6,495 nucleotides of DNA from Burkholderiales bacterium RIFCSPHIGHO2_12_FULL_61_11 (GTDB taxonomy: Bacteria; Pseudomonadota; Gammaproteobacteria; Burkholderiales; Burkholderiaceae_C), in NCBI GenBank assembly GCA_001770785.1, contig MERZ01000169.1, forward strand, positions 1 to 6,495. Reading direction: 5' to 3'. The notes below the pieces were generated by a model. That model worked only from the letters and a program-made list of their open reading frames with translations. It made no database searches and was not told where the DNA came from. Within the stretch, counting starts at the first letter, position 1, and each line of letters starts with the position of its first letter. Made by a program: the position numbers and the translations under genes. This document shows, one piece after another, positions 1-5,970 of this stretch.

Positions 1-2
1 CA

Positions 3-1487
3 TCAAAGATAGGGCGTCAGCAAGCCGGCCAGGCGGTCGCGCAACTGGCTCGCCAGCGGCTGACGCTCCAGCGCCGCCGCATCCAGTGCCTGTGCCTGAC
101 CGATGCGCTGGCGGACCAGGGTGTCCAACTGCTGCACCAACTGCGCGTCATGGCATTCCAGGTTGTATTCAAAATTGAGCCGCAGGCTACGGGCGTCCCA
201 GTTGGTGGAACCAATCAGTGACCAGGCGTCGTCCACCAGAAACAGCTTGGAGTGGTCGAACGGCGAGGGTGACAGGTGAACGCGGCATCCCGCACGCATC
301 AAGCGGCCCAGTTGTGGGCGCATGGCCCAGTCCAGCAGCGGCAGGTTGCTTCGCGCGGGCAGCACGATGTCGACCGCAACGCCGCGCAGCGCCGTAATCT
401 CCAGCGTGGTCAGCAGCACCTCTTCGGGCAGAAAATAGGGCGTCACGATGCACACGCGCCGGCGCGCGCAGGCCAGTGCACCCAGCATCACCTGCCGCAT
501 GTGGTCGATGTCGCCATCGGGGCCGTCGGACACGCCGCGCGCCAGCACCGGCCCGCAATCATCGCCCGATGAAAACCAGGTGTTGCCCAGCAGCGCCTCG
601 CCGGTGCTGAAGGCCCAGTCAATGGCGAATGCGCGCTGCATGTCTGCCACGACCGGCCCTTGCACCGCGAAGTGCAGGCAGCGGACGGGCGTGGCTGGCT
701 GGCGAGCCAGCCAGTGCCCGGCGCGAATGTTCATGCCGCCAGTAAAGCCTTGCGCGCCGTCGATGACCATGATCTTGCGGTGATTGCGCAGATTGGCATA
801 AGCCAGCAGGCCGGGAAAGCGCGGCGGCAAAAAGGCTGCCGCTGTGACGCCGCGGGCGCGCAGGTGCGCCACCATGCTGGTGCGGCTGTAGCGCCCGCCG
901 ACGGCATCGACCAGCACGCGCACCGGCACCCCGCGCTGCCTGGCCCGCACCAGCGCATCAGCAAAGGTGCTGCCGGCTTCGTCAAGGTCAAAAATATAGG
1001 TGGCCAGTGTGACAGAACGGCAGGCGCCGTCGATGGCCGCCAGCATCGCGGGGTAGGCCTCGTCGCCATCCACGAGTGGCGTCACGGCGTTGCCGCCCAG
1101 CAGGGCATTGCCGGTAGTCTGCCGGGCCAGGCGGTTGATGCCGGCCAGCTCCGGTGCGCACTGGGCATCGGGTCCGGCGGCACTTCCAACATCGGCCATG
1201 CTGCCGCCTGCTCGATCGTGTTCGCGCTGCCAGGCCGCTTTCAGGTCCAGCGCCACGCCGGCGCGCTGGATGCGGTTGATGCCCAGCGTCAGGTAGAGCA
1301 GGGCGCCGATGACGGGCGCCAGCCAGGCCAGCCCGATCCAGGCCACCGTGGCGGACACATTGCGTCGGGTCAACAGCGCGTGCAGCGTCACTGCGAGCGC
1401 CAGCGCCAGATGCAGCAAAGTGGCCTGCATGGGCAGCAGGTTCAACTCGGCGTGCAGGACACTCTGCAGCCACATCGGCAGGGTCAT
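3..1487 (-). CDS. cls: cardiolipin synthase-like phospholipase D family protein
   Basis: A 494-residue, apparently complete membrane protein of the bacterial cardiolipin synthase family, which condenses two phosphatidylglycerol molecules into cardiolipin plus glycerol at the inner membrane. Two hydrophobic segments near residues 22-40 and 47-69 match the family's N-terminal membrane anchor. Two phospholipase D HKD motifs follow. HRKIMVID at 236-243 is followed by GFTGGMN, and HSKLFLVD at 412-419 is followed by GSTN at 426-429. The catalytic His and Lys are present in both halves, and the length is normal for the family. The ATG overlaps the stop codon of the upstream reductase gene in an ATGA arrangement and has only a weak AGG upstream, so translation is probably coupled. 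The stop is TGA at 3-5. The exact lipid substrate is inferred from family architecture; other PLD-type phosphatidyltransferases remain possible. Family assignment is very secure, the symbol less so. Confidence 0.93.
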   Translation of the reverse strand: MTLPMWLQSVLHAELNLLPMQATLLHLALALAVTLHALLTRRNVSATVAWIGLAWLAPVIGALLYLTLGINRIQRAGVALDLKAAWQREHDRAGGSMADVGSAAGPDAQCAPELAGINRLARQTTGNALLGGNAVTPLVDGDEAYPAMLAAIDGACRSVTLATYIFDLDEAGSTFADALVRARQRGVPVRVLVDAVGGRYSRTSMVAHLRARGVTAAAFLPPRFPGLLAYANLRNHRKIMVIDGAQGFTGGMNIRAGHWLARQPATPVRCLHFAVQGPVVADMQRAFAIDWAFSTGEALLGNTWFSSGDDCGPVLARGVSDGPDGDIDHMRQVMLGALACARRRVCIVTPYFLPEEVLLTTLEITALRGVAVDIVLPARSNLPLLDWAMRPQLGRLMRAGCRVHLSPSPFDHSKLFLVDDAWSLIGSTNWDARSLRLNFEYNLECHDAQLVQQLDTLVRQRIGQAQALDAAALERQPLASQLRDRLAGLLTPYL

Positions 1488-2248
1488 GGGCCTGCGTCGC
1501 GCACGTCGGCGACCGGGTTGACACCGAAATCATTGCGGCGCAGCCAGGACAGCACCTGGGTGGCAGCGGCTTCGGGCGATGCCAGCAGGCCCTGGTCTTT
1601 CAGGCTGACAAAGCTTGTGCGGTCCGGAAACGCGGCGGCATCGGCGCCGCGCAGTTGCGCCTGCATGTCGGTGTCTATCACCCCGGGCGCGAGTGAGCAG
1701 ATCTTGGCGCCCCCGGGCTTGTGGGCTTCCTCCAGTGCCACGCAACGCGTGAAGTGGTCCATGCCAGCCTTGGCCGCGCAATAGGCGGCCTGCGAGGCCA
1801 TGGCGCGCCGGCCCAGCCCCGAAGAAATGTTCAGCACCTTGCGCATTCCCGGCCAGTGAGTTGTGGCGTGCAAAAATGCTGCAGTGAGTTGCACGGGCGC
1901 CTCCAGCCCCACGCGCAGGGCGTGGGCCAGTTCGGCCACGTCGGCGTCACGGACCGGGCCGATGCGCGGAATCACGCCGGCATTGTTGATCAGCGTGGCG
2001 CTGGCATAGGCATCGGCAGCTTGAGTGGCCAGCCAGTCGGCCAGTCGTGTGCTGGCGGCAGCGCCATCGGCCAGGTCTTGCGACCATTGAATCAGCGTGG
2101 CACCGCAGCTGGCAGCCGGTGCGGCAAGGGCGTCATTGCTATGGCGAGACAGGCACAGCAGCGTGTGGCCGGGCTGGAGCAGTTGCTGCGCCATGGCCAG
2201 ACCCATGCCACGCGAGGCGCCAGTAAGGATAAAGAGGTGTTGCGTCAT
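1484..2248 (-). CDS. short-chain dehydrogenase/reductase (SDR), sepiapterin/benzil reductase-like
   Basis: A 254-residue classical SDR, a cytosolic NAD(P)(H)-dependent oxidoreductase. It shows the cofactor-binding TGASRGMG at residues 9-16, NNAG at 88-91, the catalytic serine region ISSG at 141-144 and the active-site YCAAK at 156-160 (Tyr156, Lys160). APGVIDTDM at 187-195 follows, at the usual place for the SDR PG motif. The Arg in the glycine-rich motif suggests NADP(H) preference. Overall it resembles sepiapterin reductase and (S)-benzoin-forming benzil reductase proteins, but the true substrate cannot be read from sequence. The frame is open upstream to a TTG at 2293, but ATG at 2248 gives the normal short lead into the Rossmann fold. 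Oddly, GGAGG lies only one base before this ATG, closer than usual. The gene is followed by cls with a 4-base overlap. Loss of the gene just upstream may have left this pair as the intact end of an older operon. Confidence 0.93.
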   Translation of the reverse strand: MTQHLFILTGASRGMGLAMAQQLLQPGHTLLCLSRHSNDALAAPAASCGATLIQWSQDLADGAAASTRLADWLATQAADAYASATLINNAGVIPRIGPVRDADVAELAHALRVGLEAPVQLTAAFLHATTHWPGMRKVLNISSGLGRRAMASQAAYCAAKAGMDHFTRCVALEEAHKPGGAKICSLAPGVIDTDMQAQLRGADAAAFPDRTSFVSLKDQGLLASPEAAATQVLSWLRRNDFGVNPVADVRDAGP

Positions 2249-2289
2249 GCCTCCATGGTAGCGGCAAGCGATGCATAGCCCACTGGCTG

Positions 2290-2694
2290 TCAAGCGTCAA
2301 TGACGATGGGAAATTTGGCGCGCAGGCCGTCACTGCCGGGCGTAAAGGACAGGTGAGCGCGGCGCGTGCGTCGTCATCGGGCAGCCGCCGCCATAATAAG
2401 TCGCGGATATTGCCCGGATCGCCCGCCACGTAGAGCTGGGTGGTCAGCAGGTCGTGCTGCCCCAGCCTGACCTTGATGTGAATGTGCGGCGTGCGCCTAG
2501 GGCGCCGGGCGAATGGTACGAAAGCGGTACTGCCCGTCGGATCCCACGGTGACACGGCCAAAGCCCTGGAAGGCCGCATCGGCGCGGTCGCCGTCGCCAG
2601 GGTGGTGGTAATGGCCGGCCTGGTCGCATTGCCAGATTTCCACCAGCGCGCCGCGCACCGGTCGGCCTGCGCGGTCTGTCACGGTACCTTCCAG
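2290..2694 (-). pseudogene. intradiol ring-cleavage dioxygenase, 5'-truncated and frameshifted remnant
   Basis: Remnant of a protocatechuate 3,4-dioxygenase-like non-haem Fe(III) enzyme. The first frame runs from about 2694 to 2497 and carries GRPVRGALVEIWQCD, AGHYHHPGDG, then FQGFGR and YRFRTIRPAP, all typical of the family core. It then hits a TAG at 2497-2499, where the family normally has PYPGRTPHIH. Homology resumes in another frame with RTPHIHIKV (the two ligand histidines encoded at 2478-2486) and continues through LYVAGDPGN. A second shift near 2345-2357 moves the ending SFTPGSDGLRAKFPIVIDA into a third frame, which stops at 2290-2292. The N-terminal portion expected in the family is absent. 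The Tyr of GHYHH probably corresponds to the first iron-ligand tyrosine; the second falls on the TAG. No functional product is expected unless the breaks are sequencing errors. Family identity is secure; substrate is unknown. Confidence 0.87.
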
Positions 2695-2990
2695 CCACGC
2701 GGCAAGGCATGGACCGGCGTATCGTCAGCCTCGGCCGCCATGACCATCAGCGACACCTGCGGGTTCGCTATCAGGTTGTGCGTGTGCGCGGCCAGGCTGC
2801 TCACATCAATGACCAGGCAGCCTTCGATGCCCAGCAATGCAAAAGGCACCATCGAGACAAAGGCTCGGGTCTTGTGCTGGGTGGCATCCAGCGTGCCCAG
2901 CGCAGCCACGCGGCGCGTGCAGAGCAGCTCGCGCAGGGCGCGTGTCAGGCGGGGTTCGTGGGTCATGTCGTGGATGGGTTGAAGCAGCAT
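2679..2990 (-). pseudogene. PNPOx-like FMN-binding protein, 3'-truncated remnant
   Basis: A 103-residue reading frame matching the N-terminal part of the pyridoxamine 5'-phosphate oxidase-like (HugZ-related) flavin-binding split-barrel family. Diagnostic stretches are RVAALGTLD at 27-35, FVSMVPFAL at 44-52, GCLVIDVSSLAAHT at 57-70 and NPQVSLMVM at 76-84, ending in PVHALPR at 92-98. Members are usually about 160 or more residues, so the C-terminal part is missing. After ALPR (ending at 2697) the frame reads five unrelated residues and stops at 2679-2681, while dioxygenase homology begins in another frame at about 2694. Start is uncertain: ATG at 2990 or ATG at 2966, neither with a clear ribosome-binding site. 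It could still be translated as a short protein but would lack much of the family fold. It is divergent from the quinone oxidoreductase gene. Confidence 0.8.
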
Positions 2991-3138
2991 TCGATGAGGG
3001 TGGAGCAGCGATTCCGACCTGTGCGCGTTTTTCCTGTGGTGACAGCATTTGATTTGCTTTGCTTTTCATCAAGACGCGCTGCACTGCAGCCTGCCACCCT
3101 GCAGGCGTGTCCAAACCACGCCGCAGGAGGAATCCGAT
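2991..3138. other. divergent intergenic region with inverted repeats
   Basis: This 148-base gap separates the divergent PNPOx remnant and the quinone oxidoreductase gene. It contains an AT-richer patch with the inverted repeat TTGAT (3049-3053) and ATCAA (3068-3072), separated by 14 bases. A perfect 6-bp hairpin, GCCTGC (3089-3094) with GCAGGC (3101-3106), lies about 33 bases before the plus-strand ATG. No convincing -35/-10 pair was found on either strand. The hairpin has no T-run and does not look like a terminator. A regulator-binding role is conceivable but unproven. Confidence 0.4.
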
Positions 3139-3729
3139 ATGCCCGTCCAACGCATTCTTCTCATTCAGGGTCATCCCGACGCGACCCGGCATCACCTGTG
3201 TCACCTGCTGGAGGATGCCTATGCCAGTGGCGCACTCTCGGCGGGGCTTGAATTGCGCCGCGTCTACGTGGCGGCACTGGATTTTCCCCTGCTGCGAAGC
3301 CAGGAGGCCTGGGAGCATGGCGAACTGCCGCCAGCGTTGTCGCAAGCCCAGGCGGACATTGCCTGGGCGCAGCATCTGGTATTGTTTTTCCCGTTGTGGC
3401 TGGGCGACATGCCTGCCCTGCTCAAAGGCTTTCTCGAACAGCTTGCACGACCGGGCTTTGCCTTCAACGCGGACGGTGACAATCCCTTTGGCCGCAAGGC
3501 GCTGACAGGCCGTTCGGCGCGCGTGGTGGTCACCATGGGCATGCCGGCGCTGCTTTATCGGTGGTATTTCCGAGCGCACAGCGTCAAATCGCTGGAGCGC
3601 AATATTCCGGGCTTTGTGGGCATTGCCCCCGTGCATGAAACCTTGATTGGCATGGTGGACCGGCTGGGCGACGTCGGTGTGCGCGAGTGGCAGGCCAAGC
3701 TGCACAGGCTGGGGCGCCGGGCGCAATAA
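3139..3729 (+). CDS. NAD(P)H:quinone oxidoreductase, flavodoxin-like fold
   Basis: A 196-residue, apparently complete protein of the Flavodoxin_2/NAD(P)H dehydrogenase (quinone) family, related to MdaB, KefF and YheR-type enzymes. Such soluble flavoproteins pass two electrons from NAD(P)H to quinones or similar acceptors. The first strand leads into the cofactor-loop motif ILLIQGHPD at 6-14. The second hallmark, VLFFPLWLGDMPALLKGF at 81-98, is followed by RPGFAF at 104-109. ARVVVTMGMPALLY occupies 127-140, then IAPVHETLIG at 162-171, in the expected order. ATG at 3139 is chosen because AGGAGG lies 8 bases upstream (3125-3130) and the protein then begins directly with the first beta strand; the frame is open further upstream without a better start. 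The stop is TAA at 3727-3729. It is a monocistronic, plus-strand gene flanked by minus-strand genes. Electron acceptor and physiological role are not readable from sequence. Confidence 0.92.
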   Translation: MPVQRILLIQGHPDATRHHLCHLLEDAYASGALSAGLELRRVYVAALDFPLLRSQEAWEHGELPPALSQAQADIAWAQHLVLFFPLWLGDMPALLKGFLEQLARPGFAFNADGDNPFGRKALTGRSARVVVTMGMPALLYRWYFRAHSVKSLERNIPGFVGIAPVHETLIGMVDRLGDVGVREWQAKLHRLGRRAQ

Positions 3730-3751
3730 AGGGCCTCAACAATTATCACTG

Positions 3752-3772
3752 CAACCCTCTGGGTTGTAGAGG
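3752..3772. other. two mutually exclusive hairpins in the convergent gap
   Basis: Between the convergent quinone oxidoreductase and Bug genes, CAACCC (3752-3757) pairs with GGGTTG (3761-3766) around a 3-base loop. Overlapping it, CCTCT (3756-3760) pairs with AGAGG (3768-3772) around a 7-base loop. The two stems share bases, so they cannot form together. A GGATATCC palindrome follows at 3771-3778. No T-run follows on either strand, so a classical intrinsic terminator is not supported, although a transcript-end structure for both genes is plausible. Confidence 0.4.
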
Positions 3773-3815
3773 ATATCCGTCGCGGGTCGCGCCTGGATGG
3801 CGGCTGCTTTCAAGT

Positions 3816-4802
3816 TTACCGGGGCTGGAAACCGCTGGCCTTGATGATGCTTGCCCACGTCTGGCTGTAGGCTCTCTCGCGGCTGGTGAGCTGCTTGGGT
3901 GTCATGTAACCCACGGTCAGGCCCATGGCGGTGAGGTGGTCGCGCACATCGGGCATGGCCACGACCTTGGCCAGGGCGGCCGAGAAACGGTCAATGGCCG
4001 CTTGCGGTGTGCCGGCCGGTGCAAAAATACCGTAATAGGGCACATCTTCAAACCCTGCCAGTCCCAGCTCGGCAAAAGTGGGCACGTCAGTCAGAATGGC
4101 TTGGCGCGCACCGCCCAGCACGGCAAGCACGCGGATTTTGCCCGCTTTGTGGTTTTCGATGAAATCGGGGATGGAACCCACCCCGGCGTTGATCTGATTG
4201 CCCAGCATGTCGCCCATCATGGGCGCGCTGCCGCGGTACGGGGCCGACTGCAGGTCCAGCTGGTATTTCTGGCCGATCACCTGGACCAGGAACTCGGGCA
4301 CCGAGGCCGGCGCAGGCACGCCCACTGTGCCTTTGCCGGCACCTTGGCTGCGCACCCAGGCGACATACTCGCTCATTGACTTGGCGGGTGTGCCACCCGA
4401 CACGGCCAGTGCATTGACGAAGGTGGCAAAGCCGCCAACGGCCACAAAGTCACGCGCCGGATCAAACCCCGGGTTCTTCATCACCAGCGGAAGAATGGAT
4501 ATTGTGTGGTCGTGCGAGAGAAACAGCGTGAGGCCATCGGCCGGCGCCGCCTTGAGCGTCTGGGCCGCAATCTGGCCACCCGCGCCGGCTTTGTTTTCCA
4601 CAACGACGGGCGTGCCCAATTGGTCTTTGAGCTTGTCTGCCAGCGTGCGGGCGATCGCGTCAGTGCCGCCGCCGGGCGGAAAACCTACCAGCAGCCTGAC
4701 GGTGCCGGACTGCGCTTGGGCCAGTCCAGTCAGCGATAGGGCAGCCAGGGCAAAGAGCGTGGCCAGCATCAGCCGAAGGCGTTTTGGAAGCGAGTGAATC
4801 AT
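3816..4802 (-). CDS. Bug/TctC-family tripartite tricarboxylate transporter substrate-binding protein
   Basis: A 328-residue periplasmic solute-binding protein of the Bug (Bordetella uptake gene)/TctC family. These bind small carboxylates or related metabolites and, in complete systems, deliver them to TctA/TctB membrane subunits. A signal peptide is clear: basic KRLR near residues 7-10, a hydrophobic core at about 11-28, and a likely cleavage after AQA at 28-30. The mature protein starts with the family hallmarks RLLVGFPPGGGTD at 36-48 and VVVENKAGAGG at 66-76. GSAPMMGDMLGNQI and DVPTFAELG, typical of later Bug motifs, follow. Length is normal. ATG at 4802 has GGAG at 4808-4811, five bases away, and a candidate promoter just upstream. 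No TctA/TctB or transcription regulator lies beside it, so it is an orphan, as is common for the expanded Bug families of betaproteobacteria. The ligand is unknown. Confidence 0.95.
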   Translation of the reverse strand: MIHSLPKRLRLMLATLFALAALSLTGLAQAQSGTVRLLVGFPPGGGTDAIARTLADKLKDQLGTPVVVENKAGAGGQIAAQTLKAAPADGLTLFLSHDHTISILPLVMKNPGFDPARDFVAVGGFATFVNALAVSGGTPAKSMSEYVAWVRSQGAGKGTVGVPAPASVPEFLVQVIGQKYQLDLQSAPYRGSAPMMGDMLGNQINAGVGSIPDFIENHKAGKIRVLAVLGGARQAILTDVPTFAELGLAGFEDVPYYGIFAPAGTPQAAIDRFSAALAKVVAMPDVRDHLTAMGLTVGYMTPKQLTSRERAYSQTWASIIKASGFQPR

Positions 4803-4822
4803 GGGTACTCCAAGTCAATGAA

Positions 4823-4852
4823 TTTAAAACCGCAAGCCTGCCACTTTATCAA
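4823..4852 (-). promoter_or_regulatory. candidate sigma70 promoter for the Bug gene
   Basis: Reading the minus strand, TTGATA (4852-4847) matches five of six bases of the -35 consensus. After an 18-base spacer, TTTAAA (4828-4823) matches four of six -10 bases. Transcription would start near 4816, leaving a leader of about 14 bases that still contains the GGAG ribosome-binding site at 4811-4808. It is a sequence match only. Confidence 0.42.
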
Positions 4853-5008
4853 GTTTCTTTCGGCTCGCCGTCATGGCTGGGCTGGAGCTGAGTTGGACCT
4901 TTGCGCCATGGGCAGTGGCATGCCTCAGTCGTTGAGCCGTGCGAGCTGCAACGTCCATAGCGGGCGGAGGAGGTGGTGTCGCCAAAGCCAGTCGGCGATC
5001 GGTAGGCC
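4853..5008. other. intergenic spacer with no recognisable gene
   Basis: This is the part of the 315-base gap between the Bug gene and the tetrahaem cytochrome gene that lies outside the promoter and terminators. Short open frames exist on both strands but none has a plausible start signal, a recognisable motif or a normal protein composition. No tRNA-like or repeat structure was recognised. Confidence 0.5.
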
Positions 5009-5044
5009 AAAAAAACCGCCGCATCGAGCAGGTCGAGACGGCGG
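5009..5044 (-). terminator. strong Rho-independent terminator of the tetrahaem cytochrome gene
   Basis: On the minus strand CCGCCG (5044-5039) and CGGCGG (5021-5016) form a GC stem. A 2x2 internal mismatch and a second TCGA/TCGA stem close a 5-base loop. Seven consecutive T residues (5015-5009) follow the stem directly, the classical intrinsic terminator layout. It lies about 75 bases downstream of the cytochrome stop codon and protects the Bug promoter from read-through. Confidence 0.85.
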
Positions 5045-5054
5045 ATGGGGCCAG

Positions 5055-5079
5055 AAAAAGTGGCTGCCTGGTAAGGCAG
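5055..5079 (-). terminator. weaker upstream terminator-like hairpin
   Basis: On the minus strand CTGCCT (5079-5074) pairs with AGGCAG (5069-5064) around a 4-base loop. Four bases later there are five T residues (5059-5055). The stem is short and the T-run offset, so this alone would be a modest terminator. It sits between the cytochrome stop codon and the strong terminator, giving a tandem arrangement. Confidence 0.5.
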
Positions 5080-5117
5080 TCTTTCGGTTGCTTACAGGGG
5101 GTGATCGTTGAGCTTAG

Positions 5118-5693
5118 TCAAAACTTTATTTCGTCCGGTCCGGGTCCGCTGGGCTCGGTGTGCGCGATGCCGAAGTGGCAGTCAATACAAGTCAACTTAT
5201 CCGTCGCTATCTTGGCATGTTGCCTTTGAGCCTTGGGCGATTGCAGTTCATGACTCATGCTATCAAATTTGTGGCAATTGCGGCATTCCAGGGAGTCAGT
5301 CTTCTTCATGCGCTTCCAGACGCGCGTAGCCAGTTCATGACGCTTGGCTTCGAACTTTTCCTTGGTGCTGATCGAGCGCGTGATGAAATGCCCGTACAGC
5401 TCCATGGTGGCTTCCATTTTACGTATTAACAGGGGACCCACTTCGCGTGGTACGTGGCAGTCGGGGCAGATGGCGCGCACTCCCGTACGGTTTTGGTCGT
5501 GGATAGTGCCCTTGAATTCGGCATACACGTTGTCCTTCATCTCGTGGCAGCTGATGCAGAAGGTTTCGGTGCTGGTCCAAGCCAGGCCGGCCGCACCAGC
5601 AACCACCAAAAGTATCGAAACGAAGAAACCCAGCAGCACCAATCCCAGCGTCAGCTTCCAGCGGCCGCGCAATCTCTGTGGGATGTTTCTCAT
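5118..5693 (-). CDS. NapC/NirT-family membrane-anchored tetrahaem cytochrome c
   Basis: A 191-residue quinol dehydrogenase of the NapC/NirT/NrfH family. A single N-terminal membrane anchor lies at about residues 14-37, and the rest faces the periplasm. Four CxxCH haem-attachment motifs are present: CISCH 46-50, CPDCH 76-80, CRNCH 137-141 and CIDCH 169-173. Family-specific context is also conserved: ETFCISCHEM, NRTGVRA, RKMEATMELYG, KFEAKR and CIDCHFGIAH. Such proteins take electrons from the quinol pool and pass them to periplasmic reductases for nitrate, nitrite, TMAO or similar acceptors. Length is typical. ATG at 5693 fits the start of the anchor, but no good Shine-Dalgarno precedes it; only AT-rich sequence is seen. 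It lies downstream of ccmI on the same strand, behind a candidate FNR-type promoter, and ends at two terminators. The partner reductase is not in the window, so NapC itself cannot be distinguished from NirT-like homologues and no symbol is given. Confidence 0.95.
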   Translation of the reverse strand: MRNIPQRLRGRWKLTLGLVLLGFFVSILLVVAGAAGLAWTSTETFCISCHEMKDNVYAEFKGTIHDQNRTGVRAICPDCHVPREVGPLLIRKMEATMELYGHFITRSISTKEKFEAKRHELATRVWKRMKKTDSLECRNCHKFDSMSHELQSPKAQRQHAKIATDKLTCIDCHFGIAHTEPSGPGPDEIKF

Positions 5694-5723
5694 TGTGATT
5701 ATTCTTTGATTTAGGTAAACCGC

Positions 5724-5948
5724 TTAACGCGGCAGGATGTTGCACATGGAAATCTTGATGTCGACCTCGTCCGTGGACTTGACATTTTGGCGCTTTTCTT
5801 CAACACCATTAATTGACGACAATGAAACGCTCAAAACGGAGTCAATAAATATTCCGGAGTTAATGCTATTCAAAGATATCGTCCAAAAAAAGCAAACTGT
5901 TCCAAGGCTCTGAATGTTATTCAAGTTTGGGGCGGTTAGCGTAATCAA
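5724..5948 (-). other. unrecognised open frame, possible gene remnant before the tetrahaem gene
   Basis: A 74-codon frame from TTG 5948 to TAA 5724-5726, ending 30 bases before the tetrahaem ATG. I do not recognise it. There is no ribosome-binding site before the TTG, and the first two thirds are AT-rich with poor codon use. The last 19 sense codons (5783-5727), ending ISMCNILPR, are different: 17 of 19 have G or C in the third position, like the window's real genes. This suggests the tail of a former gene rather than random leader sequence. It could equally be chance, or an untranslated leader. A functional small protein is possible but not supported by a start signal. Confidence 0.25.
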
Positions 5949-5970
5949 TGCTATTAGAGCCGTTGAAAGA

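Noticed and set aside
660..1784. A 374-codon plus-strand open frame across the phospholipase D gene.
   Set aside because: It is antisense to cls with clear HKD motifs on the other strand. Its translation is rich in Gln, His, Arg and Ala with no recognisable domain, typical of a shadow frame in GC-rich DNA.
2256..2293. A perfect TTGACA (minus strand 2293-2288) as a -35 element for the SDR gene.
   Set aside because: No acceptable -10 hexamer lies 16-18 bases downstream; the nearest TACCAT is about 27 bases away. The TTGA also overlaps the stop codon of the dioxygenase remnant, so the match is likely chance.
2249..2293. A longer SDR reading from TTG at 2293 with 15 extra residues.
   Set aside because: The extension has no family counterpart before the Rossmann motif and no ribosome-binding site, so ATG at 2248 is preferred.
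2806..3726. A 306-codon minus-strand open frame spanning the divergent region and the quinone oxidoreductase gene.
   Set aside because: It covers the antisense of a gene with a good ribosome-binding site and conserved flavodoxin motifs. Its own product has no family features.
3687..4379. A 230-codon plus-strand open frame over the Bug gene.
   Set aside because: It is antisense to a clear secreted binding protein, its Gly/His-rich composition is typical of a shadow, and it has no plausible start signal.
5721..5816. A 32-codon minus-strand micro-ORF beginning with an ATG near 5808 and rich in Arg, Lys and Ser.
   Set aside because: There is no ribosome-binding site and its codon use is poor. 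The GC3-rich codons in the same stretch belong to a different frame, so this looks like a shadow of the remnant tail.
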